From contig NZ_KQ031382.1 of assembly GCF_000384335.2 (NCBI RefSeq), positions 2,305,545 to 2,369,544 of the forward strand: 64,000 nucleotides of DNA. The letters run 5' to 3'. A model generated the notes under the pieces. That model did no database searches, was not told the origin of the DNA, and saw nothing but the letters and a program-made list of their open reading frames with translations. The position numbers and the translations under genes were made by a program. Below, in pieces: positions 55,738 to 64,000 of the stretch; position 1 is the first letter of the stretch, and every line of letters begins with the position of its first letter. This stretch comes from Hyphomicrobium sp. 99 (lineage in GTDB: Bacteria > Pseudomonadota > Alphaproteobacteria > Rhizobiales > Hyphomicrobiaceae).

Positions 55738-57276
55738 TTATTCGGGCTCCACGTAACGCGGGAAGACGCCCTGCGGTTCGGGGATTTTGCTACCGGGTTT
55801 CAAACGGCCCTTTTCACCGAGACTTGCAAAACTGCGGTCCTCAGCTGAAACGGCGAGAAGATCGAGCAGCTTCGCGGCGCTTTCCGGCATCACCGGCTGA
55901 ACGAGAATAGCGAACTGCCGAACGATCTCGGCGGTGACATAAAGGATCGTCGCCATGCGCGCCGGATCCGTCTTCTTTTTCGCCCAGGGCTCTTCAGCTG
56001 CGAAATAGCGGTTGGCGTCGGCGATCACGTTCCATACGGCATCGAGGTATTTGGTGACGGCCTGCCGGTCCATCTCGGCGCGCGCGATGACGTAAAGACT
56101 ATCCGTCGCCGACAGGATGGCCTGATCCGCTTCGCTCAGCTGACCCGGCACCGGAATAGCGCCCTCGCAGTTCTTGAAGATCATCGACAGCGAGCGCTGC
56201 GCAAGATTTCCAAGGTTGTTGGCAAGATCGGCGTTGATGCGATTGACGATCACTTCCGACGAATAGTTTCCGTCCTGTCCGAACGCCACTTCGCGCAGGA
56301 AGAAATAGCGCACGGCGTCCCGGCCGTAGGCTTTCACCAGATCGAACGGATCGACGACATTGCCGACCGACTTCGACATCTTCTCACCACGGTTGAACAA
56401 GAAGCCGTGTGCGAAGATGCGCTTCGGAAGCTCGATGCCGGCGGACATCAGGAAGGCTGGCCAGTAGACGCCGTGAAACCGCACGATGTCCTTGCCGATG
56501 ACGTGAACGTCGGCAGGCCAATACTTCCACTTCGCGCCGTTCGTATCGGGGTAGCCCGCAGCCGTGATGTAGTTCGTCAACGCATCGACCCACACGTACA
56601 TCACGTGTTTGTCGTCGCCCGGAACAGGCACGCCCCACTTGAGCGTCGAACGCGAAATCGAAAGATCCTTGAGCCCGGATTTGACGAAGCTCGCCACTTC
56701 GTTCCGACGCTCGACCGGACCGACGAAGTCCGGATTGCTGTCATAAAGCGCGAGCAATTTGTCCTGATAAGCCGACAGACGGAAGAAGTAACTCTCTTCC
56801 TCGTTCCATTCGACCGGCGATCCGAGCGGCTCGCGGCGCACGCCATCCTCGCCGACGGTCGTCTCCTTCTCGTCGAAGTAGGCTTCCTGCCTGACCGAAT
56901 ACCAGCCGCCGTAACGCGCGAGATAAATATCGCCGTTCGCGGCCATCCGTTCCCAGATGGCTTGGCAAGCCGCGTAATGACGGGGTTCAGTCGTGCGGAT
57001 GAATTCGTCATTCGAGCCGCCGAGCACTTCGATCATCGAGCGGAAGATCGCCGAATTCCGGTCCGCGAGCTCCTTTGTCGGGATACCTTCCTTCTCGGCG
57101 GTCTGCTGCATCTTGAGGCCGTGCTCGTCCGTCCCTGAGAGAAAGAACACGTCCTTCCCATCAAGGCGAGCAAAGCGCGCCAGCGTATCGCTCGCGATCA
57201 CCGTATAGGCATGACCAATATGCGGCTTGCCGTTCGGGTAAAAAATCGGCGTCGTGATGTAAAATTTTTCCGCCAC
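55738..57276 (-). CDS. metG: Methionyl-tRNA synthetase
   Basis: Class I synthetase charging tRNA-Met (512 residues). The HIGH signature is [19 protein letters not shown] is in [16 protein letters not shown], and the anticodon-binding helices are in the C-terminal third. The zinc-knuckle Cys pairs of the longer form are absent (YSVRQEAYF instead), and there is no C-terminal tRNA-binding extension, as in the MetG2-type enzymes of alphaproteobacteria. GTG 57276 is taken as start because upstream sequence is part of holB, with 49 bases between the two. Confidence 0.94.
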   Translation of the reverse strand: MAEKFYITTPIFYPNGKPHIGHAYTVIASDTLARFARLDGKDVFFLSGTDEHGLKMQQTAEKEGIPTKELADRNSAIFRSMIEVLGGSNDEFIRTTEPRHYAACQAIWERMAANGDIYLARYGGWYSVRQEAYFDEKETTVGEDGVRREPLGSPVEWNEEESYFFRLSAYQDKLLALYDSNPDFVGPVERRNEVASFVKSGLKDLSISRSTLKWGVPVPGDDKHVMYVWVDALTNYITAAGYPDTNGAKWKYWPADVHVIGKDIVRFHGVYWPAFLMSAGIELPKRIFAHGFLFNRGEKMSKSVGNVVDPFDLVKAYGRDAVRYFFLREVAFGQDGNYSSEVIVNRINADLANNLGNLAQRSLSMIFKNCEGAIPVPGQLSEADQAILSATDSLYVIARAEMDRQAVTKYLDAVWNVIADANRYFAAEEPWAKKKTDPARMATILYVTAEIVRQFAILVQPVMPESAAKLLDLLAVSAEDRSFASLGEKGRLKPGSKIPEPQGVFPRYVEPE

Positions 57277-57325
57277 TCTCGGTATCTTTCGTTTTCGCCT
57301 ATCGCAGGATGCGATCGCGCTCGCT

Positions 57326-58447
57326 TCAACCGCGGCTCGCGGCCTCAAGGCGCGCGAAAGTTCCGAGGATGAGCGATTTGCGATCAAGGTTGAGGGAAAC
57401 GACATCAGCCTTGTCGCGGGCCAGTGTTTCCCATAGCTCGGCAAAAGTGGCAAGGCGGCCCTCGCCAATAAGCCGCTTTGCGAGCTGAACCTCGCGTTCC
57501 GGCCCCTGCCCCGTGGCCGCAGCCGAAATCAAGCGCGCCAGGGTCGTCTGCAGGAGATCCATGAAGAGCTGAAACTTACGGTCCTGTGCGGCCGGTTGCA
57601 GCTCGTCCGAAAGTGCATGGACCGTCCTCAGATCCAGCCGCGGAAGGCTCGAAAGCACCTGGTCGATACGGGACTGAAGCGCAAGACCGCCCCCACCGAG
57701 CAGAACGAGCGCTCGACCCACGCTTCCCTCTGCGAGAGGCGCGAGCGTTTCCCACTCATGCGCCTCCGGAACGGCTTTGCCGGCCACTGTCAGCGCCTGA
57801 GCCGCCGCTCGCTTCAGATCGCTCTCAGGCAGCGGCCCCATTTGGATCGTCCGGCAGCGCGACCGGATCGTCGCGAGCAGCCGGCCCGGCGCGGACGTCA
57901 TCAAGAGAAAAATCGTCCGCTGCGGCGGCTCTTCGAGCGACTTCAGAAGCGCGTTCGCCGCGTTCTGATTGAGTTCGTCCGCCGTATCGACGATGACGAC
58001 GCGACGTCCCTGCCCGGTGGCGCTGTGCGCAAGAAAGTTTTTGACCTTGCGGACTTCGTCGATCGGGATGCTCTGCGGAAACCGCTTCGTCTTCTGATCA
58101 TAGGGACGCCTGATGATCATCAACGACGGATGCGATAGGGCACGTACCTGCCGGTCCGTCCGCGAGTCGGGCTCTATGGCGAGACCTTGGCCGAACAGAT
58201 CCCGCTCCTCGGGCTCCGCAAGGGCTGCACGCGCGACTTGATAAGCGAGTGTCGCCTTGCCAACGCCCGCCGGCCCCGAAAGGAGCCACGCATGATGCAT
58301 GCGCCCACCGGCCAGCGCTTCCGCGAAAATCGATTGCGCGCCTTCTTGACCATAGAGCGCCCGCGTCTCTCTTGGATGGGGAAAGTCGTCCAGCCGATCG
58401 GCTTCCGGAAGAACCTCGGCGTCTGCGACGAGCGGCGCCCGCGCCAT
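57326..58447 (-). CDS. holB: DNA polymerase III delta-prime subunit
   Basis: Clamp-loader subunit (373 residues). The AAA+ domain has [25 protein letters not shown] at its P-loop, [27 protein letters not shown] as Walker B and sensor region, and [16 protein letters not shown] as the SRC motif. The zinc-finger Cys of the Escherichia coli protein is not evident. The ATG at 58447 overlaps the tmk stop (TGATG), so tmk-holB is a coupled pair, as in most bacteria. Confidence 0.93.
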   Translation of the reverse strand: MARAPLVADAEVLPEADRLDDFPHPRETRALYGQEGAQSIFAEALAGGRMHHAWLLSGPAGVGKATLAYQVARAALAEPEERDLFGQGLAIEPDSRTDRQVRALSHPSLMIIRRPYDQKTKRFPQSIPIDEVRKVKNFLAHSATGQGRRVVIVDTADELNQNAANALLKSLEEPPQRTIFLLMTSAPGRLLATIRSRCRTIQMGPLPESDLKRAAAQALTVAGKAVPEAHEWETLAPLAEGSVGRALVLLGGGGLALQSRIDQVLSSLPRLDLRTVHALSDELQPAAQDRKFQLFMDLLQTTLARLISAAATGQGPEREVQLAKRLIGEGRLATFAELWETLARDKADVVSLNLDRKSLILGTFARLEAASRG

Positions 58448-59076
58448 CAATTGGCCTCGGCAAGAAGGTGCGCTGAGACCGCCTGCCAAACGGCTGTCTC
58501 GACACTCGATACCGACAGACTGGCATCGATTAGCACACAGCGTAATGGCTCCGCGTCGGCGATCTCGAGAAAGCCTTGGCGCAGAGCCTCGTGCGTTTCG
58601 ATACGCTCAGCGTCGTAGCGCGAAAGTGTGCCGCGAAGCTGCGCCCGCTCGACACCCGCGCTCGCCGGAAGATCGAGGATCAACGTCAGATCGGGATAAT
58701 CCGGCGCGACCGTGTATCGCTCGAGCTGGGCGATGAACTCGGGCTCGAGACCATAAAGTTTGCCCTGATAGACGCGCGTGGAATCCATGAAGCGGTCCGA
58801 GATGACCCAGGTTCCCTCGTCGAGCGCAGGGCGAATGACGGACGTCACATGCTCGGCTCTCGCCGCAGCGAACAGCAGCAGCTCCGTCACGGGATCGGTC
58901 GGGCGATCCCTCATGATGAGTTCGCGCACGTCCTCGCCGACCGGCGTGCCGCCCGGTTCGCGCGTGACGACGACGGAGATACCGGCGCGCTCCAGCCGCT
59001 CGGCCAGACGCTTCGCCTGGGTCGACTTTCCAGCCGCTTCCCCGCCCTCGAATGTAATAAATTTTCCGCGTTTCAT
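58447..59076 (-). CDS. tmk: Thymidylate kinase
   Basis: Phosphorylates dTMP to dTDP (209 residues). Walker A is FEGGEAAGKSTQAKRLA, the DR(Y/F) region is ISDRFMDSTRVYQG, and TREPGGTPVGEDVREL is the family-specific segment. It lies 27 bases after the D-alanyl-D-alanine carboxypeptidase gene and before holB. Confidence 0.95.
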   Translation of the reverse strand: MKRGKFITFEGGEAAGKSTQAKRLAERLERAGISVVVTREPGGTPVGEDVRELIMRDRPTDPVTELLLFAAARAEHVTSVIRPALDEGTWVISDRFMDSTRVYQGKLYGLEPEFIAQLERYTVAPDYPDLTLILDLPASAGVERAQLRGTLSRYDAERIETHEALRQGFLEIADAEPLRCVLIDASLSVSSVETAVWQAVSAHLLAEAN

Positions 59077-59103
59077 GGCTCGCCTCTATTGCCGGGGCGT
59101 AAT

Positions 59104-60294
59104 CTAGAGCGCCAAGCGGCGCAAGGCCATCAGAACAAGCGAATCGACGCCTTTCCGCACGATGCCGCCATTGACCACGTCTTCTGTCGCGTAGAGGGGC
59201 ACTTCGACCGACGCGCTACTGGAACTTGTAATTTTAAGTATCGCGACCTGGTCGCCCTTCTTCACCGGCGGCTTCAATGGCGCCTTATAGACGATTTCCG
59301 CAGAGAGTTTTTGCGCGGCCGGATATTTCGGCATCGTAAACATCACATCGCCTTTCGGCGCGAGCGGCACATACCAAGTCTTTCCACCCCACACCCGCGC
59401 CTTGCCGACGATCTCGCCATCTTCGAAGACCTTGACCGCGCTGAATGACCGGAAACCCCAATCGAGAAGCTTGGCAGCTTCATCCTTCCGCTGGTCTGCC
59501 TTTTCGAGGCCGCTGACGACGACGATCAAGCGCTTGCCATCCTGCACCGCGGACCCGACGAGGCCGTAGCGAGCGATAGCCGTGTGGCCGGTCTTCAACC
59601 CATCCGCACCGATATTCAAAAACAGCAGCGGATTGCGATTGATGAACTTGTGATTGCGATACAGAAATTCCTTCTGCCCGAAGACAGGGTAGAGATCGGG
59701 ATATTCGTTGATGAGGTAGCGCGCCAGAATGGCAAGTTCGCGCGCCGTCATCAGATGGTTCGGAGCCTCCAGCCCCGTCGCGTTGGCGAACGTCGACTTG
59801 GCGAGACCGATGCGGCGCGCCTCGTCAGTCATCATGCGGGCAAAGGCTGCTTCGGACCCCGCCATCCCTTCAGCGACACACATGGCGGCATCATTGCCCG
59901 ACTGGATAGCGATGCCTTGAATGAGTTCATCAACGGTCGCCTTGGTGTTCACCGGCACCATCATTGCCGACGTGCCAGATGGCGCGCCGCCATTACGCCA
60001 CGCATTGACGCTCATGACGAATTCGTCGGTCTTGTTGATGCGGCCTTCCTTGATCGCGCGGAATAGAACGGCAAGCGTCATCAGCTTGCTCATGCTGGCG
60101 GGCGGCGCCAGCTCGTCGGCATTCTGCTGGAATAAGATCGCGCCGGTTTCCGCATCCATGAGGACGGCGCGCGGCGCCTTCGTCGCGAAAGCGGATTCTG
60201 CCGCGTTGGCAGGGACCCACGGTGCCAAAAGCGACATCACGATCGCCACAACGGCGAACCACATGCTGCGAGTTCTCAACATCGATCCGACCAC
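59104..60294 (-). CDS. D-alanyl-D-alanine carboxypeptidase (DacF/PBP5-like)
   Basis: A penicillin-binding serine peptidase that trims pentapeptide stems (396 residues). A signal sequence covers the first 31 residues (ending PANAAES). The active-site SxxK is in PPASMSKLMTLAVL, the SGN is in AIQSGNDAAMCVAEG, and the KTG is in GADGLKTGHTAIARYG. The C-terminal PBP5-type domain and an amphipathic end follow, fitting membrane attachment. ATG 60282 is another possible start. It is downstream of rlpA on the same strand. Confidence 0.93.
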   Translation of the reverse strand: MVGSMLRTRSMWFAVVAIVMSLLAPWVPANAAESAFATKAPRAVLMDAETGAILFQQNADELAPPASMSKLMTLAVLFRAIKEGRINKTDEFVMSVNAWRNGGAPSGTSAMMVPVNTKATVDELIQGIAIQSGNDAAMCVAEGMAGSEAAFARMMTDEARRIGLAKSTFANATGLEAPNHLMTARELAILARYLINEYPDLYPVFGQKEFLYRNHKFINRNPLLFLNIGADGLKTGHTAIARYGLVGSAVQDGKRLIVVVSGLEKADQRKDEAAKLLDWGFRSFSAVKVFEDGEIVGKARVWGGKTWYVPLAPKGDVMFTMPKYPAAQKLSAEIVYKAPLKPPVKKGDQVAILKITSSSSASVEVPLYATEDVVNGGIVRKGVDSLVLMALRRLAL

Positions 60295-60397
60295 GCTCGC
60301 CCAGCGCCGCCTTCAACAGCAGCGCCCTCCCTCATGAAGATAGGAGTATCCGGTCCGATCGTGACATGGTCAACGCCGGGTTAACGGCGGTTGGGTC

Positions 60398-61582
60398 TTA
60401 ATCGGTGACGACCGCAGTATTGGCCACGCCATATGTCGCAATTCGGACCTGCGCGCGCGATGCATCGGCCTGAGAAAACGGCCCGACCCGCACCCGGTAG
60501 ACTTGCGACGCGCCTCCGACTTGTAGTGGCGCCACTTCGACGGGTCCGAGTGATCCAAGTTCGCGCCGCAATCTCTCGGCGTTCGAGCGATCCCGGAAAA
60601 TGCCAACCTGAACGTACGCCCTGCCCGCGCTCATGCGGCTCGTATCCATCCGGCCAGAGTACATTTGGCCGGAATCGCTCGAGGCCGCCGCGAACCGCTG
60701 CGGCACAAAGGGTTCCGGCGGCGCAGAAAGCGCCATGCGCCCGCTTCCCGTTTGTGGTTCCGCATAGCTTGCGGTCTGCACGAACGGGCGATCTTGGCGC
60801 TCCGCCGCTGGCCGCCGAACGCTTTTTCCTGCAAGCGCCGCCCGGTACGTCGTTGGCGACCAGCGGTCCGACGAATCGGCTGGCAACCCCATGGCCCTCG
60901 TCTCGGCGGAAGCATATTCGCGTTGAGGCTCCATCGGAGCCCACTGATCCCGACGCTGGCCACCCTCTTGAGACGCCAAATACTGTTTTTCGCGGGTATC
61001 GTCGCCGTTGAGCGGCGCCAAACCGGCAAAACGAACCCGTACGCGAGCCCGCCCCTTATCGAGGTATCCGAGATGCTTCGCCGCCGCGTACGACATATCG
61101 ATGAGCCGGTCGTTCACGTAAGGCCCGCGATCGTTGACGCGGACCAGCACGGTCTTCCCGTTCTCGAGATTGGTGACGTAGGCGTAACACGGTAGCGGCA
61201 GCGTCGGATGCGCCGCGGTCAGGGCCTTGGCGTCGAAGACTTCGCCATTCGCGGTCTTGCGGCCATGGAAATCAGCGCCGTACCACGACGCTACGCCGTA
61301 TTCTTGATAATTGGGATCTTCGCGGGGCACATACCAACGCCCAGCCACCTTGTATGGCGAACCAAGTTTAAAGTGTCCGCCACCCTTGGGTACGTAATCG
61401 GAAGAAGCCACCCGCGGGCTGCTTTTGACGCCGTATTCGTCTTCCGAGAAGACGGAGCGCGAGACGCCTGTGAGCGAACCCGGCGACGGGTTGCTCGATG
61501 AGCAGGCAGTTGTAAGGGCAGCCGCACTCACAGCGACCACCAGCCGGCACGCCGCCAACGCGCCGAATACACGCCTCTCCAT
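60398..61582 (-). CDS. rlpA: Septal ring lytic transglycosylase RlpA-like lipoprotein with SPOR domain
   Basis: A 394-residue lipoprotein (lipobox LTTAC, Cys27). The double-psi beta-barrel domain (about 95-200) has GVASWYGADFHGRKTANGEVFD, AAHPTLPLPCYAYVTNLENG and VRVNDRGPYVNDRLIDMSYAAA with the catalytic Asp. A variable Ser/Arg-rich linker precedes a C-terminal SPOR domain (about 315-390, AYVQVGIFRDRSNAERLRREL), which binds denuded septal glycan. In Pseudomonas RlpA cuts such strands. Confidence 0.92.
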   Translation of the reverse strand: MERRVFGALAACRLVVAVSAAALTTACSSSNPSPGSLTGVSRSVFSEDEYGVKSSPRVASSDYVPKGGGHFKLGSPYKVAGRWYVPREDPNYQEYGVASWYGADFHGRKTANGEVFDAKALTAAHPTLPLPCYAYVTNLENGKTVLVRVNDRGPYVNDRLIDMSYAAAKHLGYLDKGRARVRVRFAGLAPLNGDDTREKQYLASQEGGQRRDQWAPMEPQREYASAETRAMGLPADSSDRWSPTTYRAALAGKSVRRPAAERQDRPFVQTASYAEPQTGSGRMALSAPPEPFVPQRFAAASSDSGQMYSGRMDTSRMSAGRAYVQVGIFRDRSNAERLRRELGSLGPVEVAPLQVGGASQVYRVRVGPFSQADASRAQVRIATYGVANTAVVTD

Positions 61583-61785
61583 TACGCAAACTCACTTGAT
61601 ACGCTACGCCCGCCCAAGCGCACCCTCGCGGCCTATCAAGCACGCAAAGGTAGGCCGAAGCTTGCCGGAATGATGTCAAATGCGGCTTAGGATCAGGTTA
61701 AGCGCTCAGGCACCGCACGCCCCAGCAGGCGGTTCATTGCGGCTCCGGCGATCATTGTTGGCCCGTTGCTCCTCATAAGTCGGCC

Positions 61786-61821
61786 CGGAAAGCCGGAAAT
61801 CTTTTTGCGACCGGCTTTCCG
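61786..61821. terminator. Inverted repeat downstream of the Spy-like gene
   Basis: CGGAAAGCCGG (61786-61796) pairs perfectly with CCGGCTTTCCG (61811-61821) around a 14-base loop. It is just beyond the stop of the minus-strand Spy-like gene. No U-tail follows on that strand, so it may act as a processing or stabilising hairpin. Confidence 0.45.
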
Positions 61822-61836
61822 TTCCGCGAGGCGGTC

Positions 61837-62442
61837 TTATTCACGCCCCATGCCGGACTCACCTGTACCGGCGCCCATCATGGCTCCGCCACCTTCTTCT
61901 TCCATCTGGTCGCGCCGGGCTTCCACGCCTTCCTTCATCCTATGAAGGACGAGGACGCCGAGCACGCGCATCCGCCGCTTCTGAGCGTCGTCCATGGTCG
62001 AATAAAGGGGCTGCCATGCGTCAGCGAGCTTTTTGAGCTCGGTGCCACGAGCGATGAGATTATCAGCTCGATTTTGCAAGACCTGCACGAAGTTCCGGTC
62101 AAATTGACCGTCTTCCATGCGAGACATCATGTTCTCAATTCTTTCGCGGCGTCCTTCCGCCCGTGCACGGATCGCGTCCTCGACTGCTGGCCAGTACTGC
62201 ATTTGATCGGGCCTTAGCTGCAAGGCAGTCCTCACAATATCGATCCGATTAGTGGTGACGTCATCCCTGCCTTGGGTTTGCCCTCTTTGCATCCCTTGCA
62301 TTCCCTGCATCCGTTGCATCGGCTGCATGCCCTGCATCTCTTGCATTGGCATCCCTTGCATTGGCTGGGCTGTTTGCGCGATGGCGAGTGATGGAGCGGC
62401 AGTTAGGAATGCCGCAAAGCCGTACGCAATACATCTCGACAT
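61837..62442 (-). CDS. Spy/CpxP-like periplasmic protein with Met-rich N-terminus
   Basis: A 201-residue exported protein. The signal peptide ends near residue 22 (SLAIAQ). Residues 27-53 contain about nine Met in MQGM/MQxM repeats. The rest is helical and resembles Spy/CpxP LTxxQ-type chaperones: LQLRPDQMQYWPAVEDAIRARAEGRRERIE and ADAWQPLYSTMDDAQKRRMRVL stand for the two LTxxQ-like blocks. The C-terminus is Glu/Gly/Met-rich. Such proteins buffer misfolded periplasmic proteins and the Met repeats could bind Cu(I), which is inference. It is transcribed towards rlpA. Confidence 0.75.
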   Translation of the reverse strand: MSRCIAYGFAAFLTAAPSLAIAQTAQPMQGMPMQEMQGMQPMQRMQGMQGMQRGQTQGRDDVTTNRIDIVRTALQLRPDQMQYWPAVEDAIRARAEGRRERIENMMSRMEDGQFDRNFVQVLQNRADNLIARGTELKKLADAWQPLYSTMDDAQKRRMRVLGVLVLHRMKEGVEARRDQMEEEGGGAMMGAGTGESGMGRE

Positions 62443-62942
62443 GTTGAACTCCTGTTTCTATCGCGATTGTTAGAAGCTACGGATAAGCCGGCTGCAGGTT
62501 GGCCGATGCGTCGTCTTTATGGATCGATATCGAAGTTTGGAGTCTTGTCTCCGGCGAGGTGCCGATAGCAGTGTTTATGATCGCAGAGCTGTTTCTCTAA
62601 TGTCTGTCGCGCTCACGGAAGACAACCAAGCGTCATCATCCGTTTTCACTGCGTGACGTTGGGGGGCTGCCCAAAATAGTGGAACGGGCAGTCATTCCCA
62701 TCAGACCTGCGTCTTATCATCAGGCCAATGCATCGCTGCATAATATCCAACATGCCATCTCCCGGGTCAAATTACGATGACCGCCCATTTCGGAGATGAG
62801 GAATTTTGTGAATGGCGAGAGCTGTAGGTTCATCGCAAACAAGCATAATAGTTTGGGTAATGTCTAAAAATGTTCTCCTCTACGTCTCAAACGCCAACAC
62901 TCTTTCAATCCATCTTCACGGTGCGGCTCGCCAACACCCAAC
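62443..62942. other. Long intergenic region upstream of the Spy-like gene
   Basis: These 500 bases are less GC-rich than the surrounding genes and contain no credible coding sequence. On the minus strand they lie after the response regulator stop and before the Spy-like start. A short repeat (CTGCCC at 62667-62672 with GGGCAG at 62686-62691) is too small to interpret. Confidence 0.45.
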
Positions 62943-63599
62943 CTAAACGCCCCCAGGCTCTGCGAGGGAAGCAACCAGACCCCGTCGCATGCAGAGATAG
63001 ACGAGCTCAATGTCGGACCGAACGCCGAGCTTGGATTTGATTTGGTAGTGGTAGTTCGCGACGGTCTTCGGACTGAGGTTGAAGGCCGCCGCAATTTCGT
63101 CGGCCGATTTGGCGTCCAAGATCATACGAAGGATTTCGAATTCCCGCGGCGAAAGCTGATCCACAACGGACACTTCCTCGCAGAGCGTGTTTTTGGCGAT
63201 GGCTTGATTGATCTCAGCGCAAAGTGCCGGGCGTCCAGCGAAGACTTCGCGGATTGCGCTCACCAATACGTCTGGCGGACTGCTTTTTGTAACGTATCCT
63301 CGCGCCCCGGCGCGAAAGGCCTGCTGCGCATAGCTCGCGCTGGCATGCATCGTGAAAATCAGCACGCGAGCAGCGGAATCCAATTGCCGTATCTGCCGAA
63401 CGAGATCGATCCCTCCCCGCCCGGGCATTGAAATATCGATGACGGCGACGTCCGGACTGCTTTTCTTGAACGCCTCATAGCCCGATGCGGCGTCATACGC
63501 TTCGGCGATGATCTCGATGCCTTGATGCTTCTCGATCAGCCTCCGATAGCCCTCGCGGACAACGGCATGATCATCGACCAGAAGGACTCGGATGACCAT
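62943..63599 (-). CDS. NarL/FixJ-family response regulator
   Basis: A two-domain transcription factor of 218 residues. The receiver has acidic Asp9 and Asp10 (LLVDDHAVVREG), phospho-acceptor Asp54-56 region (VAVIDISMPGRGG) and Lys in YVTKSSPPD. The C-terminal LuxR-type HTH includes LSPREFEILRMILDAKSADEIAAAFNLSPKTVANYHYQI. It lies three bases after the stop of the histidine kinase gene on the same strand, so the two form one operon. The signal is unknown. Confidence 0.92.
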   Translation of the reverse strand: MVIRVLLVDDHAVVREGYRRLIEKHQGIEIIAEAYDAASGYEAFKKSSPDVAVIDISMPGRGGIDLVRQIRQLDSAARVLIFTMHASASYAQQAFRAGARGYVTKSSPPDVLVSAIREVFAGRPALCAEINQAIAKNTLCEEVSVVDQLSPREFEILRMILDAKSADEIAAAFNLSPKTVANYHYQIKSKLGVRSDIELVYLCMRRGLVASLAEPGGV

Positions 63600-63602
63600 G
63601 TC

Positions 63603-64000
63603 TCAGGCTTCCCTCTGCGCGGTCGGGAATTCTACGTGCAGCCCGAAGCCGCCGCTGGGAAGTGGTCCAGCGGCAAACTTTCCACTGAGAGCCACCACGC
63701 GTTCGCGCATGCCGATCAGGCCCCATCCCGTCGCAAGCGAGACTCTGTCGTCGCTCGGCGAACCCGCTCCGTCATCGACGACCGAAAGCCTGACGCGTTC
63801 CTGCTCCGCATCGGCAAGCTGGTTTAACAGCACCGTTACATTGCGCGCATTGGCATGCTTCGACGCGTTGGTCAGGGCTTCCTGAATGATCCGGTAGACG
63901 TGAGCGCTGGTCTCGGCGCGTAGCTGCTCAACATCGCCAGTCGTTTCGAACGAAAATCTCGTGACTCCGTGGGCGATCTTGTTGTGCTGATCGATCAGCT
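63603..64000 (-). CDS. Sensor histidine kinase of the NarX/DegS type, C-terminal fragment
   Basis: The gene enters from the right edge. Its last 130 or so codons show the HATPase end of a HisKA_3-type kinase: HVYRIIQEALTNASKHANA is the N-box, SVVDDGAGSP is the G1 region, and GWGLIGMRERVVALSGKF plus GGFGLHVEFP are the typical end. It would phosphorylate the response regulator encoded three bases downstream. Sensor and dimerisation domains lie outside the window. Confidence 0.88.
   Translation of the reverse strand, partial: LIDQHNKIAHGVTRFSFETTGDVEQLRAETSAHVYRIIQEALTNASKHANARNVTVLLNQLADAEQERVRLSVVDDGAGSPSDDRVSLATGWGLIGMRERVVALSGKFAAGPLPSGGFGLHVEFPTAQREA

Overview
The window is a gene-dense, GC-rich stretch of an alphaproteobacterial chromosome. 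Two blocks of gene order point to the Hyphomicrobiales (Rhizobiales): dusB-ntrB-ntrC-ntrY-ntrX-dat-hfq-hflX beside ispDF, cinA and a COQ10-like gene, and pepA-lptF-lptG-lptD-surA-pdxA-rsmA-gmk-yicC-mltG-fabF-acpP-fabG-fabD followed by rpsF-rpsR-rplI-dnaB-alr-radA-cvpA-purF. The porin type, the NtrY/NtrX pair and the fused IspDF agree with this. A Hyphomicrobium-like organism is my best inference; the sequence alone does not settle the genus. I found no rRNA, tRNA, CRISPR array, prophage or insertion sequence.

Layout. 1-5.3 kb: the start of a UbiH-like hydroxylase, a major porin, then small envelope genes (FtsB-like divisome protein, DUF5076 protein, two related small lipoproteins, a GlsB-type membrane protein, a COQ10/RatA-like START protein). 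5.3-9.2 kb, minus strand: an exported pentapeptide-repeat protein, CinA amidase, a MarR regulator, a short CDF-type transporter and IspDF. 9.4-19.8 kb, plus strand: the nitrogen-regulation operon and the hfq-hflX pair. 19.8-25 kb: accessory genes (flavoprotein, MazG, DUF2306 protein, an unknown secreted protein, an unknown membrane protein, a GT17 glycosyltransferase). 25-35 kb: PepA and the LPS-export operon ending in RsmA. 35-43 kb, minus strand: Gmk, YicC, MltG and type II fatty-acid synthesis genes. 43-54 kb, plus strand: ribosomal proteins S6, S18 and L9, DnaB, Alr, RadA, CvpA, PurF, a dehydrogenase and a DUF930 protein. 54-62.5 kb, minus strand: MBL hydrolase, TatD, MetG, HolB, Tmk, a DacF-like carboxypeptidase, RlpA and a Met-rich Spy-like protein. 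62.9-64 kb: a NarL-type response regulator and the end of its histidine kinase.

Taken together the content is mainly housekeeping: envelope building (LPS transport, peptidoglycan, fatty acids), nitrogen sensing, RNA chaperoning, and replication or translation accessories. I found no clear new defence or biosynthetic system. The most unusual structure is a roughly 43-bp palindromic repeat. One copy lies in frame inside mazG, and two full copies plus a partial one are clustered upstream of fabD. Other points of interest are the pair of related two-cysteine lipoproteins, the divergent genes at 22.5-22.7 kb whose 5' ends overlap, the long structured leader of rpsF with the RG-rich tail of S6, and the Met-rich Spy-like protein.
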